This document shows positions 35,250 through 43,147 of a stretch of DNA of 60,886 bases, one piece after another. How positions within the stretch are numbered: the stretch's first letter is position 1; every line of letters begins with the position of its first letter. The stretch covers positions 1 through 60,886 of the forward strand of contig DASUUU010000002.1 of NCBI GenBank assembly GCA_036373915.1. The letters are read 5' to 3'. The notes under the pieces are model-generated. The model did not search any database, was not told the origin of the DNA, and saw only the letters and a program-made list of their open reading frames with translations. Source of the DNA: JASLBX01 sp036373915 (GTDB lineage: Bacteria; Actinomycetota; Actinomycetes; Jiangellales; Jiangellaceae). Made by a program: the position numbers and the translations under genes.

Positions 35250-35792
35250 ATGCGTGCTCTAGTCGTGTACGAATCCATGTTCGGGAACACCCAGGCCGTG
35301 GCCCGGGCCATCGCCGACGGGCTCGAAACCTGGGCGGCCGTCGACGTCGTCGAAGTGAACGCAGCGCCCACGGTTCTAGCTGATGACATATCGCTACTCG
35401 TCGTCGGCGGTCCGACCCACGCGTTCGGGCTCTCCCGCGAGAGCACCCGGCGCGATGCCGCGACACAGACGGCCGGCACTCTGGTGTCGACCGGCGCAGG
35501 CATCCGCGAGTGGCTGAGCCGAATCGCGCATCCGACCACCGAGATCGCCGCGGCGGCGTTCGACACCAAGATCAACAAGTCCTGGCTGCCGGGCTCGGCC
35601 GCGAAGGCCGCCCACAAGCGGATGCGCTGGCTGCGATTCCGGATGGCGGCCGCGCCCGAATCGTTCTACGTAACGGGAGCCACCGGACCACTCGTCGAGG
35701 GCGAGTTGGATCGCGCCCGAGCGTGGGGCGAGCGCCTCGGCTCGATGCGGGCCAGCCCGAACAATGCCGCAGGCTTGGGATCCGGCGAATAG
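35250..35792 (+). CDS. Flavodoxin-domain protein
   Basis: A 180-residue protein with the flavodoxin phosphate loop ESMFGNTQAVARAIADGL at residues 8-25 and the second loop GGPTHAFGLSRESTR at 54-68, which frames FMN. Length fits a long-chain flavodoxin or a flavodoxin-domain subunit. It may carry electrons or act as a quinone/flavin reductase; partner unknown. Ribosome site GGAAGG is 7 bases upstream. Its stop is 9 bp from the stop of the convergent DUF1918 gene. Confidence 0.87.
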   Translation: MRALVVYESMFGNTQAVARAIADGLETWAAVDVVEVNAAPTVLADDISLLVVGGPTHAFGLSRESTRRDAATQTAGTLVSTGAGIREWLSRIAHPTTEIAAAAFDTKINKSWLPGSAAKAAHKRMRWLRFRMAAAPESFYVTGATGPLVEGELDRARAWGERLGSMRASPNNAAGLGSGE

Positions 35793-35801
35793 ACCACCCC
35801 A

Positions 35802-36005
35802 CTAGGCCGCCGTGTTGCGGCCCAGGTGCTGGATGAGCGCATCGGTGCCCGGGAAGACGAGAGCCACGTGCCCGTCGTCGCTCCAACGGATCAGGTACGG
35901 CGGTTTGCCGCCGTCGCCACGGACCTCGAGAACTTCCCCGTTCCGGTCCGGTTCGCCGATGTGGTGCGCCTTGATGACGATCTTGTCGCCGACCTCTGCT
36001 CGCAT
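35802..36005 (-). CDS. DUF1918 protein (Rv0569-like)
   Basis: A 67-residue protein entirely made of one DUF1918 domain (SH3-like barrel): MRAEVGDKIVIKAHHIGEPDRNGEVLEVRG, then PPYLIRWSDDGHVALVFPG. M. tuberculosis Rv0569 is a DosR-regulated DUF1918 protein. Nucleic-acid binding has been suggested for the family. ATG 36005 has AGGAG 8 bases upstream. A DosR-like box is 52 bp upstream in the region shared with DUF1876. Confidence 0.88.
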   Translation of the reverse strand: MRAEVGDKIVIKAHHIGEPDRNGEVLEVRGDGGKPPYLIRWSDDGHVALVFPGTDALIQHLGRNTAA

Positions 36006-36057
36006 GACGGCTCCTCTCCGCATATCCACGACACCACCGGCGCGGTCGTGCCGAGTA

Positions 36058-36071
36058 GGGGACCTCGTCCT
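36058..36071. promoter_or_regulatory. DosR-like box before DUF1918
   Basis: GGGGACCTCGTCCT, one base short of the ideal centre, 52 bp from the DUF1918 start. Confidence 0.45.
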
Positions 36072-36079
36072 GGCCGATC

Positions 36080-36093
36080 GGGCCATTGGACCC
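36080..36093. promoter_or_regulatory. DosR-like box before DUF1876
   Basis: GGGCCATTGGACCC, 58 bp before the DUF1876 start. The two boxes in this 146-bp divergent region are 22 bp apart, about two helical turns. Confidence 0.55.
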
Positions 36094-36151
36094 TCGCCGT
36101 CCCAGCGGGCCGGCTCATAACGTCGAAGGCACGACAAGGAGGCGATCGGTC

Positions 36152-36424
36152 ATGACCGCGACCAAGCACTGGACCGTCGACATCTACATCGACGAACATG
36201 ACGACGACAGCACGCGCGCCGAAGCACGCCTGCACACCCGCGACGCCGGACAGATCAAGGGGGTCGGCTTCGCGCGCCGCAATCCGCACGACGCCAACGT
36301 CCCCGAGATCGGAGACGAACTCGCCACCGCCCGCGCGCTGTCCGACCTCGCGCAGCGGCTCTATCAGGCGACGTCCGAGGACATCGAGGACGTCACTCAC
36401 GAGCCGGTTCGGCTGGCGCAGTAG
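36152..36424 (+). CDS. DUF1876 protein (Rv1738-like)
   Basis: A 90-residue protein of the DUF1876 family: KHWTVDIYIDEHDDDSTRAEARL followed by a helical second half (GDELATARALSDLAQRLY). M. tuberculosis Rv1738, strongly induced by DosR, has a dimeric fold likened to ribosome hibernation factors; a ribosome-binding role is proposed, not proven. ATG 36152 has AAGGAGG 9 bases upstream. Its partner in hibernation here would be the HPF-like gene at 57.4 kb. Confidence 0.9.
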   Translation: MTATKHWTVDIYIDEHDDDSTRAEARLHTRDAGQIKGVGFARRNPHDANVPEIGDELATARALSDLAQRLYQATSEDIEDVTHEPVRLAQ

Positions 36425-36576
36425 AGAGCAGCCCGCGCCAGTCGCGCGCGGGTTGAGCTTCACCGCTCGGCACTCGGTGCGGTGCCGGCCGATCCCCCGA
36501 TGCGAGACCCGCGCCCGGTAGGAATCGACATCACCGCCGAAGCAACGTCCCTACACGAACCGGCCAGGGAGCGACC

Positions 36577-37065
36577 ATGACGCCGCTGACGACCCTCATG
36601 CTCGGCAAACACCCGTGGGTAGCCGGCATCCCGTCGGACCAGGTCGCCTTGATCGGCGACCACGCACGCGAGGTCAGGTTCCACGCCGGCCAGGTCATCT
36701 TCGCCGAAGGTGAGCACGCCGACAGGTTCTGGCTGATCTGGGAGGGCCAGATCGCGCTCGTGCTCGACATACCAGGACGGGGCACCGTCGTGCTCGAAAC
36801 GCTGTCCGCCGGTGACTGCCTTGGCTGGTCGTGGCTGTTCCCGCCGTATCGCTGGCAGTTCGGGGCGATCGCAGTGAGCGACTCTAGGGCCATGGAGATC
36901 GACGGAACGGCCGTCCGATCAGCCTGCGACGCCGACCCCGTCCTCTGCGCCGCCATCTACAAGCGGGTTTCGGCCACCACGGTGGAGCGCCTGCAGGCAA
37001 CCCGGATGCGCCTGCTCGATATCTACGGCGCGCCCGCGCGCCACCAGTGGAGCGACGAGCCGTGA
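36577..37065 (+). CDS. Cyclic-nucleotide-binding-domain protein without DNA-binding domain
   Basis: A 162-residue protein that is a CRP-type cNMP-binding beta barrel (VRFHAGQVIFAEGEHADRFWLIWEGQIALVL) with a short C-terminal helix. The usual helix-turn-helix is absent, so it cannot act as CRP does. The phosphate-binding cassette is atypical (LSAGDCLGWSWLFPPYRWQFGA). It overlaps the following oxidoreductase by GTGA, so it is probably a partner or allosteric subunit of that enzyme. The pair resembles genes found beside group 3 hydrogenases. No box was seen in the 152 bp upstream. Confidence 0.82.
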   Translation: MTPLTTLMLGKHPWVAGIPSDQVALIGDHAREVRFHAGQVIFAEGEHADRFWLIWEGQIALVLDIPGRGTVVLETLSAGDCLGWSWLFPPYRWQFGAIAVSDSRAMEIDGTAVRSACDADPVLCAAIYKRVSATTVERLQATRMRLLDIYGAPARHQWSDEP

Positions 37066-37868
37066 CCGCGGCGACAACTCCCCATCGCTACCGCGTCCGG
37101 ACGCGAGAGGTGGAAACCGCGGACACCGCGACACTGAGCCTCGTCCCCGTCGACGAGGCCGTAGAGACTCCACGCCCCGGGCAGTTGATGATGCTCACCG
37201 CGTTCGGGTTCGGTGAGGCGCCGATCTCGGTCAGTGGCGGCAACAGCGACGGCACTCTGGTGCACACCGTGCAAGCGGCGGGGCCCATCACCCGGGCGCT
37301 GCATGCTGCCGCACCGGACACGATGGTAGGAGTCCGTGGTCCTTACGGAACCGGCTGGGACGTCGAGCGGTCCGGAGCGCGGGACCTGGTCTTCGTCGCC
37401 GGCGGCATCGGCCTGGCCTCGCTACGCCCGGCGATCTGGGCGGCGACCGAAAGCAAGCACCACGGCCGGATCGTCGTGCTCGTGGGCGCGCGCACCCCGG
37501 GCGACCTGCTGTTCAGCCACGATCTCGCAACGTGGGAACGCAGGCCCGACGTCGCGCTCAGTGTCACCGTCGACCAGGCCGAGGTCGGCTGGCGCGCGAA
37601 CGTCGGGCTGGTCACGTCACTGATCAAGCGGGCCACTTTCGAAGGCTCGCGGACCACCGCGTTCGTGTGCGGCCCTGAGGTCATGATGCGCGTCGTGGCG
37701 CGCGCCCTGATCGATCGTGGCCTGTCCGAATCCGATATCCGGCTGTCCCTTGAACGGAACATGCGCTGCGCCACCTGGTCGTGCGGCCGATGCCGACTCG
37801 GCCCGCTGCTCACCTGCCGCGACGGCCCGGTAGTGCGGCTCGACGAGGCCGGCCTACTCGACGGCTGA
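37062..37868 (+). CDS. FAD/NAD(P)-binding oxidoreductase, hydrogenase-gamma/AsrB-like
   Basis: A 268-residue ferredoxin-reductase-type electron transfer subunit: FAD domain (PGQLMMLTAFGFGEAPISVSG), NAD domain (VFVAGGIGLASLRPAIW; VCGPEVMMRVVARAL) and a C-terminal C-x4-C-x2-C-x7-C cluster (CATWSCGRCRLGPLLTC) for [2Fe-2S], as in PyrK and hydrogenase gamma subunits. It would move electrons between NAD(P)H and a partner. No hydrogenase or sulfite reductase gene is nearby. GTG 37062 overlaps the upstream stop. Its last 15 bp overlap a convergent USP gene. Confidence 0.87.
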   Translation: MTAATTPHRYRVRTREVETADTATLSLVPVDEAVETPRPGQLMMLTAFGFGEAPISVSGGNSDGTLVHTVQAAGPITRALHAAAPDTMVGVRGPYGTGWDVERSGARDLVFVAGGIGLASLRPAIWAATESKHHGRIVVLVGARTPGDLLFSHDLATWERRPDVALSVTVDQAEVGWRANVGLVTSLIKRATFEGSRTTAFVCGPEVMMRVVARALIDRGLSESDIRLSLERNMRCATWSCGRCRLGPLLTCRDGPVVRLDEAGLLDG

Positions 37869-38312
37869 CCATACTGGCCCGGGACCAGGCGGCGGCACTA
37901 CGACGACAGGTACGTCGGTGAACTCCAGAATCCGCTGCGCCTCGACGCCCACGTAAGGCACGCCGACTCCGCGCTCCGACGCCCTGGCGACGACGATCGT
38001 GTCGGCCCCGCAACGCCGCACCTCGGCGAGTATCTCGGCCGCCGGGGCGCCGGAGACCTGGACGGTATCGGCGGGCACCCCTGCGGCCGCGGCCCTGCGC
38101 TGCACGTGCCTCAGGGTGGCGTTAGCCGCGAGCACGCGCCGACCGGCGACCGGCATGGACGCGGCGCTGATCCGCTCGTCCAGTGCATGGTTCTGAAGAA
38201 CCGTTATCGCGACGAGTGTGCCGCCGCTCAGGGCGGCCAAGCCGATGGCGACCTCCGCCGCGTGGAATGCGGCGGGTGCGTCATCGACAGCAACCAGAAT
38301 GCGGCTGAACAT
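37854..38312 (-). CDS. Single-domain universal stress protein at the end of the V-ATPase operon
   Basis: A 152-residue USP: RILVAVDDAPAAFHAAEVAIGLA at the start and DVPVVVVPPPGPGP at the end. The ATP-binding glycine motif is absent (ARASERGVGVPYVGVEAQR), so it likely does not bind nucleotide in the usual way. It starts 4 bp after the V-ATPase D subunit stop, on the same strand, and thus belongs to that operon. A regulatory or assembly role for the ATPase is inference only. Confidence 0.85.
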   Translation of the reverse strand: MFSRILVAVDDAPAAFHAAEVAIGLAALSGGTLVAITVLQNHALDERISAASMPVAGRRVLAANATLRHVQRRAAAAGVPADTVQVSGAPAAEILAEVRRCGADTIVVARASERGVGVPYVGVEAQRILEFTDVPVVVVPPPGPGPVWSAVE

Positions 38313-38316
38313 GCTC

Positions 38317-38931
38317 TCACCTCCCCTGGGAGCGTTGAATCAGGTTGGCGGCCCAGCGGACCCGGACGTTCTCCTCGCGGTCGAGCTCGTCGAGTTGCAT
38401 TTCGAGGATCCGCAGGGCGTTCTCGAGCTGTGGTATCCAGCGGTTGTCGATGGCGCGCTGGCGGGTCCGGGTGTGGGCGAGCTCGGCGGCCACCATCGCC
38501 TCCGCCCGGCTGATGGCGGCGTGCTGGACCGCCGCCGCCAGAGCACGGCGGTGGGCGTCAGCCGCGTAGGACAGCGCCGAGCTGCCGGCGCGGACCGGCT
38601 CGGCGGGCGGAGTGACGGTGGTGTGCACCGGGTAACGCACGCCCATCGCCTCGCCGTACTGGATGGCCACCGTCGCCAGGCCTGCCGGCGTCGCGGCGGC
38701 TAGCGCCCGCTGCCCGTCAAGAGCCTCCGCGCGCTGTAGCCAGGCTCTCGCCTCGCGAGCGCTGCGCTCCCACTCCTCGCCGGTCCGGCGCGCCTCGAGC
38801 CCGAGCCGGTCGAGCTCTCCGGCCAGGATGCGGCGCTTACGATCGAGCAGTTCGCTGGCCCGCGCGGCCGCGGCAAGCCGGTGCCGCAGGCGCAGCCGCC
38901 CCGCCCGCCCTCTCGCAGTGGGGACGCTCAT
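38317..38931 (-). CDS. V/A-type ATPase subunit D (central stalk)
   Basis: A 204-residue coiled-coil subunit: the N-terminal helix (GRLRLRHRLAAAARASELLDRKRRIL) and C-terminal helix (RRTRQRAIDNRWIPQLENALRILEMQLDELDREENVRVRW in part) are the conserved antiparallel pair that rotates inside A3B3. Start overlaps the B stop (ATGA). Normal length for the family. Last V-ATPase structural gene in the operon. Confidence 0.93.
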   Translation of the reverse strand: MSVPTARGRAGRLRLRHRLAAAARASELLDRKRRILAGELDRLGLEARRTGEEWERSAREARAWLQRAEALDGQRALAAATPAGLATVAIQYGEAMGVRYPVHTTVTPPAEPVRAGSSALSYAADAHRRALAAAVQHAAISRAEAMVAAELAHTRTRQRAIDNRWIPQLENALRILEMQLDELDREENVRVRWAANLIQRSQGR

Positions 38932-40334
38932 GACGGCCGGTCCAGATGAGCGCGGACGAGCGCCGAAGACAGCATGGTCAGCTCTCGCCGCGGCAGGACG
39001 GCCAGCGCCTGCCAGGCCAGTTCGAGCGTCTGGTCGAGCTTGCGCGACTCGGAGGCCTGCTGGTGCACAAGTTGCTGCTCGACCGCGTTGCGGTACTCCA
39101 GGTACCGCCGGTCGGTCTCGCTCAGCGCGGCCACACCGATGAGGTCGGCCAGTTCAGCTGCCTGCCTCGCCCGGGCCAGCGCGGCGATGACCTGGGCTGC
39201 GACGTCCAGGTGGTCCTCACGGGTGCGACCTGGGCCCGCGCCCTTGCGCATCAACCTGGACAGTGACGACAGCACGTCCATCGGCGGATAGACACCGCGC
39301 GCGTGCAGTTCCGGCGCCAAGACCACCTGGCCCTCGGTGATGTAGCCGGTCAGGTCCGGGACGGGGTGCGTGATGTCGCCGGCGGGCATGGTCAGCACCG
39401 GGAGGATCGTCACCGAACCCGGACGGCCCCGGATCCGGCCGCACCGCTCGTACAGCGAAGCCAGGTCGCTGTAGAGGTATCCGGGATAGGCGCGGCGTGC
39501 CGGTATTTCGTGGCGAGAGGCGGCGACTTCGCGCACGGCATCGCAGTAGCTGGTCATGTCCGACATCACGACCAGCACGTGGTGGCCCTCGGTGAAGGCG
39601 AAGTGCTCCGCGACGGTCAACGCGATCCGCGGCGTCAGAATCCGCTCGATGACCGGATCGTCGGCGGTGTTGAGCAACGCGACGAGCTCACCGGCCGCCG
39701 AGCGCTCCTCCAGAGCGTCGCGGACGAATGCGGCATCCGCGTGGGTCAGGCCCATGCCGGCGAACACCACCCGGAACGAGGCCCCGGCAGCGGTGGCCTG
39801 GGCGGCGATCTGGGTCGCGAGTTGTAGATGAGGGAGCCCTGGAACGGAGAAGATCGGCAGTTTCTGACCCCTGACGAGGGTTGTGAGCGCGTCTATCGCG
39901 GACACCCCGGTCAACACGGGTTCGGACGGCGGTTCCCGGCGCACCGGGTTCAGCGGCCAACCCGACGCCGGCGCCGTGCTGCTGCCCAGCACAGGCGGCC
40001 CGCCGTCGATCGGCTCGCCGCGGCCGTTGCAGACCCGCCCCAACCACCCCGGCCCGAGCGGGACGTGCAGCGGGCGGCCGGTGAAGCGGGCCCGCAGCCC
40101 TCCGGTTCGCAACCCGTCGATGCCCTCGAGTGCCTGGACGACGGCGAGGTCGCGGTTCACCTCGAGGACGAGACCGTGGCGGCGGCTGCCATCATCGATC
40201 TCCAGCACGGCGAACTCGTCCCAGCCGACGCCACGGACATCCCTGAGCACGAGCAGCGACCCGTGAAGCGCCTGGACGTCGGAGTACTCGATCCCCGCAG
40301 TCGCGACCGGCTCGGTGTCGGACACTGCCTTCAT
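38928..40334 (-). CDS. V/A-type ATPase subunit B (non-catalytic)
   Basis: A 468-residue subunit of the A3B3 head. GVSAIDALTTLVRGQKLPIFSVPGLPH is the conserved region where the P-loop is degenerate, as expected for the B subunit; SDMTSYCDAVREVAASRHEIPARRAYPGYLYSDLA is the family block around the interface. Ends with a helical C-domain. ATGA overlap with the A subunit stop. Works with A in ATP hydrolysis or synthesis. Confidence 0.95.
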   Translation of the reverse strand: MKAVSDTEPVATAGIEYSDVQALHGSLLVLRDVRGVGWDEFAVLEIDDGSRRHGLVLEVNRDLAVVQALEGIDGLRTGGLRARFTGRPLHVPLGPGWLGRVCNGRGEPIDGGPPVLGSSTAPASGWPLNPVRREPPSEPVLTGVSAIDALTTLVRGQKLPIFSVPGLPHLQLATQIAAQATAAGASFRVVFAGMGLTHADAAFVRDALEERSAAGELVALLNTADDPVIERILTPRIALTVAEHFAFTEGHHVLVVMSDMTSYCDAVREVAASRHEIPARRAYPGYLYSDLASLYERCGRIRGRPGSVTILPVLTMPAGDITHPVPDLTGYITEGQVVLAPELHARGVYPPMDVLSSLSRLMRKGAGPGRTREDHLDVAAQVIAALARARQAAELADLIGVAALSETDRRYLEYRNAVEQQLVHQQASESRKLDQTLELAWQALAVLPRRELTMLSSALVRAHLDRPS

Positions 40335-42049
40335 TCCAGTTCCTCCAGGTCGCGTAGCACCTCGTCGCGGCGTGCTGCGATGGCATCGGTGTCGGACGGT
40401 CCGACCTCATCTCGGATGCGGATCAGCGGGCCGAAGTCGAACTCCTCGATCGTGGTGGCGGGAACCCCCCTCTCGACCAGGCGCTGGCAGGTGTCGACCA
40501 CCTCGAGCACCATCTCCAGCAGCGCCGCGCCCTTGCCGGTGCTGCTGAACGCGTCGTTGCCACTTAGCGCGTTCTGCATCAGAACCGCCTCGCGGACAAG
40601 CCGGCCGGCCAGCATCACGATGCGTTCATGCCCGGGCAGCGCGCCGGTTCCGACTATCTCGGCCAGGGCGGCCAGCCGGTCGGCGTCCGCGAGCAGCGTC
40701 GCCGCCCGAGCACGGCGGTGTGGCCAATCGCCGTCGCCGTGTTCTGCGTGCCAGGCACCCACCACGTCGGCCTGCCGGGCAAAGGACTCACCCCAGCTGA
40801 CCGCCGGGTAGTGCCGCGAGTAGGCCAGGTCGCGATCGAGCGTCCACAGCGTCTGGATGAGACGCTCGGTCGCGGTGGTGACCGGCTCGGCCATGTCGCC
40901 GCCCGGCGGCGACACCGCACCGATCACCGTGACCGAGGAGGTCCTCCCGCCGAGCGTGCGCACCCGGCCGGCCCGCTCGTAGAACGCCGCGAGCGCGGAC
41001 GCGAGGTCTGCCGGGTAACCCTCTTCGGCCGGCAAAGCTCCGGTCCGCGATGCGAACTCGCGGCGGGCCTCCGCCCAGCGCGACGTCGAGTCGGCGATCA
41101 CCACGGCGTCATGGCCCATGTCGCGGTAGTACTCCGCCACCGTGATCGCCGAGTAGATGCTCGCTTCACGCGCCATCATCGGCATGTTGGACGTGTTCGC
41201 GAGGATCACCGTCCGGTCGATAAGCCGTCCTCCCGTGCGCGGATCGGTCAGCTCAGTGAGTTCGGCGAGGACGTCGGCCATCTCGTTGCCGCGCTCGCCG
41301 CACCCCACGTAGATGATCACGTCGGCGTCGCACCACTTGGCGATCTGCTGGAGCAGGACCGTCTTTCCGGTGCCGAACCCGCCGGGCACGGCGGCCGCAT
41401 ACCCTTTGCCGACAGGAAACAGCAGGTCGAGCACCCGCTGCCCGGTGTGCAGCGGCTCCACGGCGTCGTCGCGCGAGACGAACGGTCGTGGTCGCCGCAC
41501 CGGCCAGTGCTCCCACAACGAGACCTCACTCCGGCCGACCCGGGCCACCGGTGTGTCGTCGGCGATCTCGCCGGATCCGGCCAGCCAGCTCACCTCGCCG
41601 GCGATTCCAAGGGGCACCAGCACGTGGTGCTGCAAACCGTTCTTGAGGGCTATCGTGCCCAGGTCGGCGCCCGGTGTCACATGATCGCCCACGGCTGCCG
41701 AGGGGGTGAACGCCCACCGCTTGGCGACTCGTTGCACCCGCTCTGCTGGTGTGAGCCACTCAGGAGCCGACGAGAGCGGACGCAGCAGGCCGTCGAACAC
41801 CTGGCCGACCAGGTCGGGCCCGAGCCGGGCGGACAGCGGGAAACCCGTCGGCCGCGTCGTGTCACCGATCCGGAGCCCACCGGTGTATTCGTACGCCTGA
41901 AGCGTGACGGTGCCGTCCGAGATCGCCACGACCTCCGCCGGAATGCGGTGGGGACCGACGAACACCACCTCGAACATTCCCACCCCTGGCAGGCCGGTGG
42001 CCTCGACCAACGGCCCGGACACCCGGCCGACTACGCCGCCCACAGCCAC
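40331..42049 (-). CDS. V/A-type ATPase subunit A (catalytic)
   Basis: The 572-residue catalytic subunit. Walker A is GGFGTGKT with the lysine at residue 229; CGERGNEMADVL and the SRWAEARREFASRTGALPAEEGYPADL block (Walker B and arginine region) follow. The family-specific non-homologous region (residues ~115-185) is present, which distinguishes it from F-type beta. Start at 42049; the first 19 bp overlap subunit E. Confidence 0.96.
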   Translation of the reverse strand: MAVGGVVGRVSGPLVEATGLPGVGMFEVVFVGPHRIPAEVVAISDGTVTLQAYEYTGGLRIGDTTRPTGFPLSARLGPDLVGQVFDGLLRPLSSAPEWLTPAERVQRVAKRWAFTPSAAVGDHVTPGADLGTIALKNGLQHHVLVPLGIAGEVSWLAGSGEIADDTPVARVGRSEVSLWEHWPVRRPRPFVSRDDAVEPLHTGQRVLDLLFPVGKGYAAAVPGGFGTGKTVLLQQIAKWCDADVIIYVGCGERGNEMADVLAELTELTDPRTGGRLIDRTVILANTSNMPMMAREASIYSAITVAEYYRDMGHDAVVIADSTSRWAEARREFASRTGALPAEEGYPADLASALAAFYERAGRVRTLGGRTSSVTVIGAVSPPGGDMAEPVTTATERLIQTLWTLDRDLAYSRHYPAVSWGESFARQADVVGAWHAEHGDGDWPHRRARAATLLADADRLAALAEIVGTGALPGHERIVMLAGRLVREAVLMQNALSGNDAFSSTGKGAALLEMVLEVVDTCQRLVERGVPATTIEEFDFGPLIRIRDEVGPSDTDAIAARRDEVLRDLEELE

Positions 42050-42558
42050 TCCACCTCCGCACCGAGCCGGTCCACCTCACGCTCGGCCAGCACCGGCAGC
42101 GACAGGTCGAGGCGGCGACTCCCGGCTTCGGCCACGACACCACCGTCCGGGCACTCCTGCACCGATGCCCCCGGCCCCATCGCCGCCACGGCACGCTCGG
42201 TCAAGCGGCGCAGGATCTCCGGGTAGCCGGGGTCGTCGCGCAGCGCCCGGGCTGCGGCCCGGCTCGCCCGGCGAAGTTCGTCGTACAGGTTGCGCTGCAC
42301 CGCCAGGACGACGTCCCTGGCCTCCCTCCGGCGGCGGACGACCCGCGCGGCCACGGCGGCTCGGGCCTGCTCCTCGCCTTCGGCCTTGCTATCCGCGAGG
42401 ATGCCCGCGGCGCGGGACCGGGCCTCGGCCCTTAGGTGGCTCGCTTGGCGCCGCGCCCGTTCGATCGCGGAATGAGCATCGGCCTCGGCCTGCGCCCGCA
42501 GCTTGGCCTGCACGGGAGCAAGTGCAGCCGCCGATCCGGCCGGGAGGGTACCAGTCAC
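42031..42558 (-). CDS. V/A-type ATPase subunit E (peripheral stalk)
   Basis: A 175-residue peripheral stalk protein with a long N-terminal helix (LRAQAEADAHSAIERARRQASHLRAEARSRAAGI) and a small C-terminal globular part (PGASVQECPDGGVVAEAG). GTG 42558 overlaps the F stop as GTGA; the open frame extends 37 codons higher as a shadow of subunit F. Slightly shorter than archaeal E (about 190). Confidence 0.85.
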   Translation of the reverse strand: MTGTLPAGSAAALAPVQAKLRAQAEADAHSAIERARRQASHLRAEARSRAAGILADSKAEGEEQARAAVAARVVRRRREARDVVLAVQRNLYDELRRASRAAARALRDDPGYPEILRRLTERAVAAMGPGASVQECPDGGVVAEAGSRRLDLSLPVLAEREVDRLGAEVEWLWAA

Positions 42559-42776
42559 GAGGGCATCACCACGGTCATCGGTGCGTCCGGCGCGTCCCGG
42601 GCGGCCGACAGCGCGGCCGCGGCAGCCGGGGTGAGCAGGACGATCCGGAAACCTGCCGGCAGTTTCTCCCACTGCTGTCTGACCCGGTCCGGAGTATCGG
42701 CCACGAGCAGCAACCCGCCTGCGAGCGCGAAACCCTGGATCAGCGGGCGCTCGCCGAGCACAGCGACCGACTCCAT
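42555..42776 (-). CDS. V/A-type ATPase subunit F, short
   Basis: A 73-residue central-stalk protein: VAVLGERPLIQGFALAGG is the family N-terminus (compare the usual VIGDEDTVTGFRLAG), followed by a central Rossmann-like strand (RIVLLTP). Typical F subunits are about 100 residues, so the C-terminal helix that makes contact with the catalytic head in other members is much reduced or absent. ATGA overlap with the K subunit stop. Confidence 0.72.
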   Translation of the reverse strand: MESVAVLGERPLIQGFALAGGLLLVADTPDRVRQQWEKLPAGFRIVLLTPAAAAALSAARDAPDAPMTVVMPS

Positions 42777-43147
42777 CAGGCCTGCCCTATCAAGATGATC
42801 GCAATGATCAAGCCATAGATGGCGATGCCTTCAGCGAGCCCGACGATCACCATCGAGCGGCCGAACATCTCGGGCCGCTCGCTCATCGCGGCGAGCGCCG
42901 CGGCACCGGTGTAGGCGACTGCTACCGCCGCACCGAGGGACGAGCCTGCCACCGCGATCGCCGCAGCTATCAGGGCGGTACCGTTCGTCTCCTGGGCCGG
43001 CTCGGTGGCCTGAGCCACGGTCGCAGCCTCAGCCGGAAAGGCCGTGAGCACGATGGCCACCAGCACGGCGAGCCCGATCACGAAAAGCGCCGCGTTTCCG
43101 ACGATCAAGGCCCGCCGAACCGCGGGCCGGGTCAGCGATCGTCTCAC
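42776..43147 (-). CDS. V/A-type ATPase subunit K (proteolipid ring)
   Basis: A 123-residue membrane proteolipid. An N-terminal hydrophobic segment (about 12-42, probably a signal or extra helix) precedes the two ring helices (about 57-87 and 97-121). The ion-carrying carboxylate is Glu106 in GLAEGIAIYG. One hairpin per subunit, like F-type c and unlike the double hairpin of Thermococcus-type or Enterococcus K. Proton or sodium specificity cannot be decided. GTG 43147 has AGGAGG 8 bases upstream. Confidence 0.9.
   Translation of the reverse strand: MRRSLTRPAVRRALIVGNAALFVIGLAVLVAIVLTAFPAEAATVAQATEPAQETNGTALIAAAIAVAGSSLGAAVAVAYTGAAALAAMSERPEMFGRSMVIVGLAEGIAIYGLIIAIILIGQA

Noticed and set aside
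36577..37868. Hydrogenase operon
   Set aside because: The diaphorase and cNMP genes resemble hydrogenase partners, but no Ni-binding large subunit or small Fe-S subunit exists nearby.
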